A stretch of 64,000 nucleotides of DNA. Source: Blastomyces gilchristii SLH14081 (Eukaryota; Ascomycota; Eurotiomycetes; Onygenales; Ajellomycetaceae). The notes under the pieces were generated by a model, which was given only the letters and a program-made list of their open reading frames with translations, had not been told where the DNA came from and did not search any database. A program made the translations under genes and the position numbers. Each line of letters opens with the position of its first letter. Positions within the stretch are counted from its first letter, which is position 1. The stretch lies in contig NW_003101662.1 in assembly GCF_000003855.2 (NCBI RefSeq), positions 13,136 to 77,135 on the forward strand. The letters run 5' to 3'. Below are positions 1 to 10,440 of this stretch, piece by piece.

Positions 1-3000
1 ATAGTGATTAGATTCTACTCTATCTGTACTCTCTTTCAGTATAAATATACAATACAAGCAATAAACCAAGATAAAAAACTCTTTAAAGATCATATTTATT
101 TAAAACAATGTAAATAGAAACTCAAATTATATTTGTTCTTAACATTAAATTGTATTTAAATAAAAAGTTGATTTTATACTTCTTCAGAAACTGAATTTTG
201 ATGCTGAGTGCAAGTACATTATTTCTCATTCAAGCTACTACTGCTTTCTATGTCAAAAGTCTGAGATAAAGTCAAGAGTAGTAATCTATGAAAGAAAGAG
301 ATTAAAATATTAATTTAATCTAAGATTTAATATCATGTCTGACCCTGATATGCTAGTGAGTGATATTATAGATAAAGAGAATGAGTTTAATACTATACAG
401 CTCATAAATATCTATAATAAAATGTTATTGAAGAAAAATAACAATATCTGAACAATTAATAGAGAATTTTTAAATACAACTCTATTAAAAAACTCTACAA
501 TTGTGGAAGATTTTAATACACATTATCTCTGATAGAATTCAGAATGTGGAAGAGCAGTAAGAGTAAATAAATCAGTTAAATGAACTTTTAAACATTAAAT
601 AGATTTAGTTAACAAGTCTGATCAATAAACATTCTTTAGAAAAGACATGAAATAGAAATCTATTATAGATCTAACTTTCATGTCATAAAATCTAATTGAA
701 AAAAGACTTATAAACTGATTTATTAATTCAAATAAAATCTCAGAATCAGGTCATGAGATCATTCAATTTGATATTGAACTGAGTGAAAAATAAATTAGTG
801 AAAATTCTCTTCTCTCTAATCAGTATAACTTTGAAAAAGCTGATTGAAAAGCAGTTGAAGAAAGAGTAAAACAGCTGAAATCTAAAAGACAGAGTAAGCT
901 CTATTAAAATCAAAGTCAAGATATCTTAAATGAAATACTTAAGAATAGAGTAAAACTGATTACATCTATTCTTCTAATAAGTATTAAAGAAAATATTTCA
1001 AAGAAAAAGTCTTCTGAGTATTTCAAATCTTGATGAAATAAGAATATTATTTCTAAAAAAAAGTAATTAGTCACTGCTAAGAGAGATTGAAAGAATAACT
1101 TAATATCTAATAAAGAGTTCAAAGTAATTCAAAATAAATATTTTTCAGATATTAAAAGAGTTAAAATAAATTGCTGAAATAAATTTCTTGAAGAAGTATA
1201 AGAAAAAGAAGTTTTTAAAGTCTTTAACTATACTAAAATAAGAAGTGTAGCAAAGCTTTCAATCTTAGAATATAAATTTCAGAATGAATTGTATACAGCA
1301 AACTCTTTTAAGGAAAAATATCAAGCTGTTATGAGAATTCTCTTTCAAAACTCATCACATTTAGAAGAGAAGAATATGTTATTTCATGAATATATTGATG
1401 AAAATAACTAAAAATGATCTGAGCTTACATGTGATGAACTAGAGTCAGTAATATTCTCAAGTTCAATTAAAACTGCTTCAGGGCCTGATTCAATTAATCA
1501 CTTGATTATTTAAAACATATATTTCTACTTAAAGAATGAATATTTTGAGCTCTTTTTGAATCTCTTTAAAAATGATTATCATTCTGAATGCTGAAGAGAA
1601 GCTACTGAAGTAATTCTTATAAAATCTAATAGAAAAGCTTCAATTTCTAAGTTATATAGAGTAATATCTTCATTGAACTGTTTGAGAAAAATTCAAGAAA
1701 AGATAATAGCTACTAGATTATCTTTTATAAGCTTTATTAGTCATTCTCTTCTATTTAATGAATAAATGAGAGATAGAAAACAATATTCTACAATTGACAC
1801 TATTCTCTCAGTTATTCATGATATTCAAGTAGCAAAGTATGAAGACCTGGTCTCAAATGCAGTTTTTATTGATATAAAAGATGCATTTAATCATGTTTCA
1901 AAGTCTAAGATGATTCAAACTTTGAAGATGTTAAAACTATAACTTTCTCTAGTAAAATAAGTTAATTGTTTCATATCTAAAAGAATTATATAACTATTCT
2001 TTGAGAAAAGAAAACAAGATAAAACTGAGATAAAAATAGAAGTATTATAAGAATCTTCAATCTCATCTGTTTTATTTACAATATACACTGCATATTCATT
2101 CAAGAATAGAGAGATGAAAATAGTGAGATCTTTAAGTTATGTAGATAATATTAATCTACTCTACAGTATAAAGATATTCAAAGAGAATTTAGAAGTGATT
2201 GAGAAAGCAGTAAAGAAAATCTTTATTAGAGTAGATATTAATCTAATTCAATTTAATATGAATAAAACTGAGTTAATTCACTTTTTTTCCAGATTTAATG
2301 AGAAAGAACTAAGTCTAACTCTTTTGAATAAAGAGATTAAACTCAGTTTGAATGTCAAATAACTAGGAGTATGATTAAACTTCAAGTTGAATTTTAAATA
2401 TCATTTTTAACAAAGAATTATCAAGACAGAGAGACTACTGAATAGTATAATCAGACCCTTAAATACTGAGAGAGGTCTATTCTTTCAGACTATAAGACAG
2501 TTATACATAGCCTGTATTATCTCAGTAGCTGATTATGAAGTTCAAGTTTAATAAATAATCAAGATAATTTCACTGAACTCTTTCAAAGTCTATAAAACAG
2601 AGCCTTGAGAAGAATTCTGAGAGTATTCAAATCATCTTCTATTAAAGTAATGAAAATTGAAGCTTCAATTTCATCTTCTACTATTCAATTTAAAAAGGTC
2701 TGTATAAACTATGCTCTGAGAGTTATGAAGATAAGCTTAAATTATATAATCTGAGAAAGAGTCTCTTCTTTATTTTCATAAGTTAACTCAGGAAATGAAC
2801 TGAATTGAAATAGATTTCATGATTGAAATGAGAATAATACTTTAAAGAAAATGCTCTCTCAACTGTATAGACTATATTCACTTATTAAAAATCAATTTTC
2901 TTCATTAAATATTGAGAAAGTTGATTATAAGAAGATATCTCTCTGAAGAGAAAAGCTGAAATCTCTTATAGACTTATAAATAAGTAAACTATCTAAAGAG

Positions 3001-4353
3001 AGAGAATATGAACAGTATTTGAAGAAGATCTCTATAATTAATATAAAAGACTCTATTCTGATTTACTCAGATGACTCAAAAATAAGAATTTGAATAGATT
3101 AAACACAGACATTGCTTATACTGAAGATAATATTAATTTTATCTCAGATTTCTGAAATCTAGACTGTGAATCGAAATCTTTGACACTGAACTATTTATAA
3201 TAGAAAAAGCTTTCAAACTTATTAAAATAAAATCTCATAAAAGAGAAAATAGTTTGAAAGAGATATAAATATTCTCTGATAATCAAGCTGCTTTAAAAAG
3301 ACTTAGAAATAGTTAGATTCATAATAATCAAATGAATCTTAAACTGATTTTAAACTCTGTTTTGAAAATTCAAAAGAAAAGAATATTAAAACTGATAATT
3401 TATCTAGATTGAGTTTCTACTTATATAAATATTCATGACAATGAATTAACTGATTCAGCTGTAAAAAAGAGTTCAGAATTAAGCAGATCTATTCAAAAAA
3501 CAGTGTTCTGATCTTTCATAAAGTGAAAGATAAAAGAATTTTGTTTAAATAAGTGAAATGAAAGCTAGTAGAAATAAAAGAAGAGCATACATTATTCAAG
3601 ATTTGAGATAAAATCAAAGTGAAAATCTTGTTTAATTAAATATAAAAAGAAAATATTCTCATCTATAATTCAGCTGAAACTAGAATATGATTATTTCAAA
3701 TTCTATATATAAAGATTTGATGATAGATTTGATTCAACAGAGTGCTTATTCTGCAATGTGAATGAAAATTCTGAGTATATTATAATATATTATGTATTAT
3801 ACAATAGTCTCAGAGTCAGATTAAAGAAGAAGTATGATTTAAATCAATTAAATATAAGATTCTTATTCTCAACTGAGACAGAAATTAAATACTTAATAGA
3901 CTTTCTATCAGAAACTCAAGCAGCTATAAGAAAATAACTGAATTCAGAAGTATCTGAATATGAAGAGATGGAAATTAATTAGATATAGTCTATTAAAACA
4001 GCTATACACTATCTTTTAATAATTTTATTTTGTTATAGTCTCTCTTTACTGTACTTGTTTCTTTCTATTCTTTTCTATCTATCTATTTAATATGTCTATC
4101 TTTAAGACTATGTTCTCTTTTCCTTTGTCATGATATTTTCAAATAATTTCAAAGTATCAGAAGATGTTGAAATACTGTAATTTGTAAACAGTTTTTATAT
4201 TCTGAGCTGAAATTTTCTGATTTTGCATATCTGAAATTGATAAATGTATAATAGTTGACTTTATAGATATAGGCAAAACTCTGAGAATTAAAGATTCTCA
4301 GGTAGATGTCATAGTCTCTGACTGTATACATCTATAATTCAAGAATAATAATA
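1..4353 (+). mobile_element. LINE (non-LTR retrotransposon) copy 1, 5' cut by window edge
   Basis: Collinear with LINE copy 2 from about 41,698 onward, so the window opens near the ORF1/ORF2 junction of this copy. It ends in the same 3' untranslated region (about 4,015-4,340) and an AAT-repeat tail (4,342-4,353). It lies inside the RNase H region of gypsy element A: reading minus-strand from 4,420 toward 4,354 gives an RNase H-like stretch that stops at the AAT tail. The 5' target-site duplication is outside the window. Differences from copy 2 are mostly C/T and G/A transitions, as expected of RIP. Confidence 0.9.
230..3990 (+). pseudogene. LINE ORF2 (endonuclease-RT-RNase H), RIP-inactivated
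   Basis: Order of domains on the plus strand: an APE-type endonuclease at about 495-800 (a D-F-N motif near 510 and an H-E-I-I-Q-F stretch near 760), a reverse transcriptase at about 1,430-2,420 (the F-I-D-I-K-D-A-F palm motif near 1,870; the catalytic Y-x-D-D box near 2,140 now reads Y-V-D-N), and a C-terminal RNase H at about 3,055-3,480. APE plus RNase H places it near the Tad/I group of fungal LINEs. Many in-frame stops, mostly where TGG or CAA/CAG codons were probably hit by RIP, mean no full protein can be made. The longest open piece is 82 codons at 2,114. Confidence 0.85.
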
Positions 4354-4780
4354 ATAATACTAATAATGTAATTGCATTCAGTGAGACTCAGTTTCTTAGA
4401 CATGAAGACACGTAATTGTAAGATATCTTTATTAGTATATTATAATATAGCTTCTTCTGTGATATAGTCAGAGAAATCAGCTTTAATAACTGTCTCACAA
4501 TCAGAATTAAATGTTATCAGTAGAGAAGTATTAATGAATATCTTCTTCATCTGTATGAATGCAGCTTCAGTGTTCACTGATCACTGAAATACTGAATTCT
4601 TCTTAATAAGTTCTGTAAGTGATCTTATAATATCTGAGAAGTTTTATATAAATCACTGATAGAAGTTAGCAAATCTGATAAATCTTTGTATATCTTTCAT
4701 AGTATATGAAGCTTCTCACTTGAGAATAGTAAAGATCTTCTCAGAATTCATTTGAATTTTCTTACCAGCTTCTATGATAA

Positions 4781-5854
4781 TTATTATTATTATTATTATT
4801 ATTCTTCAATTATAGATATATACAGTCAGAGACTATGACATTTACCTGAGAACTAAAAGTTCTCAGAGTTTTTTCTATATCTATATAGTTAACTATTATA
4901 CATTCATCAATTTCAGATATGTAAAATCAGAAAATTTCAGCTCAGAATATAAAAACTGTTTATAAATTACAGTATTTTAACATCTTCTGATACTTTGAAA
5001 TCATTTAATATGATAAAAGAAAAGAGAACACAGTCTTAAAGATAGACACATTAAATAGATAGATAGAAAAGAATAGAAAGAAAAAGATAAAGTAAAATAA
5101 TAAGAGCTACAGAACAAGATCTCTACAGTTTACATCTTAAGCTATATACATATTTTAACATTCTATATAACTGATCACTGTCTCTGTTCTCTCAGGCCTG
5201 CTTCAGAGATTATCATTCTCTTTAAAGAGTCATCACTCAGCTAGCTCCTGTAACTAGCTTACTCATAAATGAGATTTTCACTAAGAATAATACCAGAGCT
5301 ATTCAATTCTAGTTAAGTCTCTAATCTTCCAGCTGTTAATCTAAGCATTTCAGCCTATCAATTGACTGTCATAATCTTGCTTGCACTAATCATCTATTAA
5401 GAATGTCTAGGTCTTGTCTCACTTAGGTTCTTGCTAGACTCAGAGTGTTCTAATCAGATAGTTTTTAAATCTCATTCCTCAGAAGTGAGTGCCTAGAGTG
5501 AGGGGAATGAGGCCTGGTCAGTTAAGCTTGATAATGATTCACTATTCTGCAGGCATTCTAGACCTTAATCACTCTAGTACTGATCTAACTTGAAGTGCCT
5601 GAGAGACTGTTAATTCTAAGATCAGTGAGAATTAGTGCCTGGGAACTCTCAGGATGAACATCTTAAGCTTGATAATGATTCACTATAGTGCACCCGGGGG
5701 CCCCTGATACTGTTTTATGACTTAACAGTGAAAGCTGTGGTTAAGATGACTCTTGCAGGGTTCGAACCTGCCCCCTCTTAGCATTCATTCCCCAGGGGGA
5801 AGGCCGCTAATTGAGGCTTCATGATAGCATAGTTAATCACTACGCCACCGGGCC
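4781..5854 (-). mobile_element. tRNA-headed, LINE-tailed retroinsertion (SINE-like)
   Basis: Flanked by a 14-bp direct repeat AGCTTCTATGATAA (4,767-4,780 and 5,855-5,868; 16 bp if two ambiguous C's count). Read on the minus strand it starts with GGCCCGGTGGCGTAGTGATT, a tRNA-like 5' end containing an A-box, followed by a perfect B-box (GGTTCGAACCC, complement of 5,758-5,768) with a long variable region as in class II tRNAs. About 580 bp of unrelated body follow, then about 330 bp (5,110-4,781) homologous to the 3' end of both LINE copies, including the AAT tail. The head and body keep many CpG and GG/CC steps, unlike the surroundings. It fits a SINE mobilised by this LINE, or a LINE reverse transcript that switched to another RNA. 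Confidence 0.8.
5522..5686. repeat. Internal 24-bp direct repeat in the tRNA-headed element
   Basis: The same 24 bases (beginning TTAAGCTTGATAATGATTCA) occur at 5,522-5,545 and 5,663-5,686, 141 bp apart. A shorter AGTGCCT motif also recurs between and around them. This suggests the body arose by internal duplication of about 140 bp. It has no resemblance to the LINE. Confidence 0.85.
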
Positions 5855-8800
5855 AGCTTCTATGATAAAATCTAGGTATTTTATACTCTTGACTTTGAAA
5901 TCACACTTGTCAATATCTATTGATAGTTCTATTTCTTGTAATCATTGTAATACTCTCTGTATATATTCTTGATATTTCTTTCTGAATACATCAGTGAAGA
6001 TGAGAATGTCATCTAGATATACAGATACAAACTTATTAAGAAAATCTTAAAGTGCTCAGTTAATATACTTCTGAAATATACTGAGAGCATTAGCCAGTTC
6101 AAAGAGTGTGACTACTCATTCAAAGAGACTATAATATGTTTGAAATGCTGTAAGTCATTCATCTTCTTCAGTGATACAAATCTTATGAAATGCAGTGATA
6201 ATATCTAGCTTTATAAATTATTAAGCTTATCTGATACATGCTAGAATTTCATTGATGAGAGATAAGAGATAATGATCTTTCTTTGTCAATCTGTTCAGAT
6301 CTTGATAGTTTACACAGAATCAGAGTTCTTTATCTAGTTTCTTTATAAAGAGAATAGAAGCTGCAGTGAAAGAGTTATTAATATATATAAATTTCTTATT
6401 TAACAGATCATTGAGTATCTTCTGAAGAAGAAGAAGTTCATCTTGAGATATATTATAAAGAAGACTTTATGATGACTCAGAGTTTTTATCATTCTTCTTT
6501 TCTAACTTGATACTGTGATTCACTTCTGAGTCTTGTAAAGAGAGTATATTTATAATATTATCTTATCAGAAGATATCTAGATATTCATGATATTATTGAG
6601 AGAGTTTTATATGAGAATCTGTTATTATAGTATAAGATAACTTCTCTAAAGCTATCTTGATATCAGCTAGACTGACAGAATAGATTGATATATAATTCTA
6701 CTATTGATAACTTTGTCAGCAGTCTCACTGATGACTTCTTTTTCAAAGCATTTTATAAGTGTTAGCAGAGATCTGTGTAAGATTCATAGTCTTGTGAATA
6801 TCATCTTCATGAATTCTATTATTATTAGAAAATATTAAACTTCTGTTTTAAGCATTTAATAAGATGTCTTATTCAGATAGTCAGACAAGTTCTAGCATAA
6901 GATTATAGTCAAGATTATCAACTTCATAGGCATAGATATCTTCATATTGATATTCTCTAACATCTATGTCTAGTTTCATTATGTAACAAATGTGAATGTC
7001 TTTTTAATCATCAAATTCTGTGAGAACTGAGAAGTTGAGATTTTAATAAGAGAATATACTGAAGATTATAATATCTTACAACTGAAGATTTAATCATTAT
7101 ATAATAATATAGATTACTGTCTATCATGACTTTTATATTATACATGTTATTTATTATAGTAGATATAAGAATTACATTTATTATCATTTTCTCTTTAAAT
7201 TATTATTATCTGATCTCTTCAAGCTTCTGCTTGTGAATTTGAACAGAAGCTAATCTTTTTCCTGTTTCATCAGAGTATTCTCATAGTTATCTTCTAAATC
7301 TTTCTCTAATGTAATGTGATTGATGCAGACAGGCACTGATTCATTCTTCAAGTGAGAAGACACTGATCTTTCTCTTGAGTGAGAAGATATATAGACTGAT
7401 CAGTAGTTGAAAGTGATATATTCTGATCAGTTACAATTAATGCACATCTCTTGTTGACATCAGTCAGTGACTTCTTCAAGAGTGATCTCAGAAACTCAGA
7501 AGCCTGTTCAGATAATAGAGACTCTTACTTATATATAGATATTTAAGTCTACTCAGTTCATAACATCTGTATCATTATTATTATTTCTCAGTGCAGATGT
7601 ATAAGTGACTGAGATATAATATCTTCTACTGCTGTTCTGTATACTTTTGAGCTTGATAAGATGATTATTCAATGTCTGAAGTTATATGCAGAAATCTTCA
7701 TAAGTCTGGTCTTTGTCTATGCTTATAGAAGTCTGTAAGAGTTTGAAAGTTAATATCTTCTTAAGCATACTAATCTTTATTCAATTCTCTCAAGATTGAT
7801 CATCTGCTTCTAGAATCTTGATGTTGAAGTCAGAAATGAATGTTATAAAAGAAGTGTTTCTCTGTTAAGTACTCTGTAATCAATTCAATACTTTCTATTA
7901 CATAGCAGTGTCTTAGAACAGAATATCAAGATGTTTGATAATATTATCAGATGTTCACAACACTGGTTCACATGCTTTTATTCATGAATGAAACTTCTGT
8001 TTTATATGATTCTTCAATTATTTATTGATATATTAATCTTAATTGATTAGTGAACTGATGACATCTTCATCTATACTTAGTTTCACAAGCATTTTCAGTC
8101 TTTATGATGAGTAGAGAGTGAGATCAGAAGTATTGAAATATACAGAAGCATCTAAGTATTTCTTCAGTACTTGTATTATATTCATATTCAATTCTATCAG
8201 TATTGAAGTTGCTTGTGCAGGAGTTTCTAGTTGAGATAATCATTGAATTTCCTTGTATTAATGTTGTTAAGTCACATGCATATCAGCTATCTGTTGCTGT
8301 TGTAATTTCAACATTACTCAGAGTCACTGTGATATTGTATGTATACTTACATTTAAGAGTTCTCTCATATTATCATTAGATATGATTATATTATTTATCA
8401 GATGTGTGATATCTGTGAAATCTGAAGAAGTGTAATTATATGAATATCTTATACATCTAGAGTGTCAGAACTCTCAGATCTTTCACTGATATTCTCTTTG
8501 TAAGATCTTATTACAGAGTCAGAGTAACTGATGAGTAAGCTTCTATCTGAGAACTCAGTGTTTACTTAACTGTTTAGTTATTTTTTCTATTTCTGACATG
8601 TTGTTATATGTTCAGATATCTTCTCAATAAGTAATCATTTTTAATGAGAAGACAATGAACATTTTTCAAGTGTAAGAGATCTACACTGAATAGATTGATA
8701 TAATATATAAATCTTATAATACAAAAGTGAAAAATGTTAGAGAAGAAAAGAAAGAGAAAGTACAGAAATCAGTAATCAGAGTGAATATTTATATGCATAC

Positions 8801-8976
8801 ATAGTAAAGCTTCAGAGTGAAAGAATAGAAATTTCATGAGTTTTTCAGCTAAGAATCAGTGACTGAGAATCAGAGCTTTCAGCGGAATCTGTGAAGTGTA
8901 ATAAAATAGTCTATATAATTGATTAAGCACAGCCTGTCATAATTAAAAATTTAAACATATTCTTTATCTAAGACTA

Positions 8977-9650
8977 GACTGACCGTGTGACCGTGTCTGA
9001 GACCAGAATCAGATTTTTTGATAGTTTTATTATCAATTTGACTAATCTCATTACACAGTTTTAACACTAGATAGTAGTCTCATACTGTCTCAGTGAAACT
9101 TACTGTCTACTCTTATTATATTTTTCAAATAAGATCATGATTTTCACTTCTCAATTTAAATTATTTTTATTGCTTTAAATGACTTTAAATCTTATTTAAG
9201 CATTATCAAAAAGCATTACTTTTTAAAAAATTAAAAATAGTCTAAAAAAAACCTTAAAATGTCGAAAAATAGTAACTTTATATCAAGAATGAGACTAAAT
9301 GAGATCAAATGAGACCACTTTCTCATTTTTTTCAAGTCATGATTTCATTTTAAGATCTCATATATAGTCACTTTGCATGTTTTTTTAATGACTAGTCTCA
9401 GTGAAATTCACATCAAGAAATGTATGAGATCAGATTAAATGAGACTAAATATGAAATTTATAATTCCGGCAGTCAGTCTATCTGAGACTAGATTTTTATT
9501 TGAAAAGTGAATCTGAGATCTTTAATATTTAAAATAACATGCTTTGAAATTAATGTAATAAACATAAATTATAATCAGAAGTAATACTTTTAAATAATAT
9601 AATAACTATAAAGTTTAATTCTGATCTCAGACACAGTCACACAGTCAGTC
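8977..9650. mobile_element. MITE-like DNA transposon with TA duplication
   Basis: 674 bp with terminal inverted repeats of about 34 bp (left GACTGACCGTGTGACCGTGT from 8,977; the right end is its complement apart from RIP-type changes), flanked by TA at 8,975-8,976 and 9,651-9,652. Further GAGACT-type motifs are repeated in both orientations inside. There is no coding capacity. TA duplication plus these ends suit a non-autonomous Tc1/mariner- or pogo-type element. It sits inside the RT of gypsy B. Confidence 0.8.
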
Positions 9651-9652
9651 TA

Positions 9653-10440
9653 CAGAGTACATTATCATATTATTCAGATATATTATTACAAAGACATTCA
9701 GATATATATAAAGTATTTTATTAATAAAAGACTCAAATACTGCAGAGATATGCCCCGGTGGCTGAATGATTAATGCAGTCACCTGATAGCATCTTGACAT
9801 GAGAAATCAAGGCACGTGAGTTTGAAATCTGCAGAGAATACATTAAATTCAGAACTCAAGCACCTCAGGTTTCTAATAAGTATAGAGGTGTATAAATTGC
9901 TTCAATGAATCACTCTATATTTCTGAGCTGAGAAGTTATTATTGTATGTATCTAATTATCACTTCTTTGTATTTTTCTATGTTCTTGTTATCTTGATGTA
10001 ATCTCAACATCTGTATTTCCTCCTGTATAATTAACACTTAACCTGTATTTAACATCATGCAAGGACTCATTATAAGCTCCGCTTGTATATAAGTATAATA
10101 AAAGAATAATAATAATAATAATAACTGCAGAGATATTAACTAAATTAAAAGACATTACTAGATATTCAAATAATCTCAGTATAGTTCTAAAGATGATCTT
10201 TTATTCATTCTCAGACTGTATTTACAGCTGTGTATATATATTAATTATATTTAGTTATATGAATATAACAGCTTCTGTGAGATGATTGATTATATTCTCA
10301 ATCAGAAATAGAGAGTAGTAACTCTTTATAGTCTTAAAGTTCAGATTAGAATAGTTTATATATAATCTGAGATCTTTATTCTTCTTTTTTATAAATATTA
10401 CAGAGACTTCTGCAGAGATCTGTGAAGATCAGATAAAGCT
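9653..10440 (-). pseudogene. gypsy B reverse transcriptase, split and RIP-damaged
   Basis: On the minus strand, 10,420 to 10,140 reads as the fingers/palm of a Ty3/gypsy RT (an F-I-K-K-K-N-K-D-L-R-L motif, an N-Y-S-x-L-N motif, then F-E-Y-L-V-M-S-F). After skipping the SINE at 9,752-10,123 it resumes at 9,738 with F-I-N-K-I-L and reaches the catalytic box near 9,670, where two aspartates now read asparagine. The MITE at 8,977-9,650 interrupts it immediately afterwards. It belongs to a different gypsy family from element A. Confidence 0.75.
9752..10123 (+). mobile_element. tRNA-derived SINE with AAT tail
   Basis: 372 bp, flanked by a 13-bp direct repeat ACTGCAGAGATAT (9,739-9,751 and 10,124-10,136). 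It starts GCCCCGGTGGCTGAATGATT, giving a tRNA-like A-box, and has a RIP-altered B-box (GAGTTTGAAATC) about 75 bp downstream. It ends in AAAGAATAATAATAATAATA, nearly the same end as the LINE copies (AAGAATAATAATAAT). Internal pol III promoter, short length, simple-repeat tail and target duplication define a SINE. It interrupts the RT of gypsy B. Confidence 0.85.

Larger units (their letters stand above)
4354..8612 (-). pseudogene. gypsy A gag-pol, RIP-inactivated
   Basis: Minus strand. A candidate gag start (M-S-E-I-E-K) lies near 8,610. A zinc knuckle near 7,430-7,460 keeps C-x2-C but has lost its histidine and last cysteine to tyrosine, as C-to-T changes would do. The RT fingers region with a V-N-Y-x-D-L-N motif lies at about 6,240-6,350, and the Y-L-D-D catalytic box at about 6,003-6,025 is still intact. 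The downstream RT/RNase H connection runs across the insertion, and the RNase H stretch ends at 4,354. Stops occur throughout, so no product is expected. Confidence 0.8.
4354..8939 (-). mobile_element. Ty3/gypsy retrotransposon A, 5' two-thirds, interrupted
   Basis: Minus-strand element inserted in gypsy element B. From its 5' side: a probable 5' LTR/leader at about 8,690-8,939 (it would start TGACAGGCTG at 8,939; the partner LTR is outside the window), gag from about 8,610, then protease, RT and RNase H. RNase H is cut by LINE copy 1 at 4,353, so the rest of RNase H, integrase and the 3' LTR lie left of the window. A 1.07-kb tRNA-headed insertion (4,781-5,854) splits the RT/RNase H region. 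LTR limits are inferred, the coding identity is firm. Confidence 0.8.

Noticed and set aside
5758..5850. A host tRNA gene suggested by perfect A- and B-boxes on the minus strand
   Set aside because: The unit is continuous with the LINE-tailed insertion, lies inside its target duplication, and the sequence between the boxes does not give a convincing cloverleaf by eye. It is better read as a tRNA-derived promoter.
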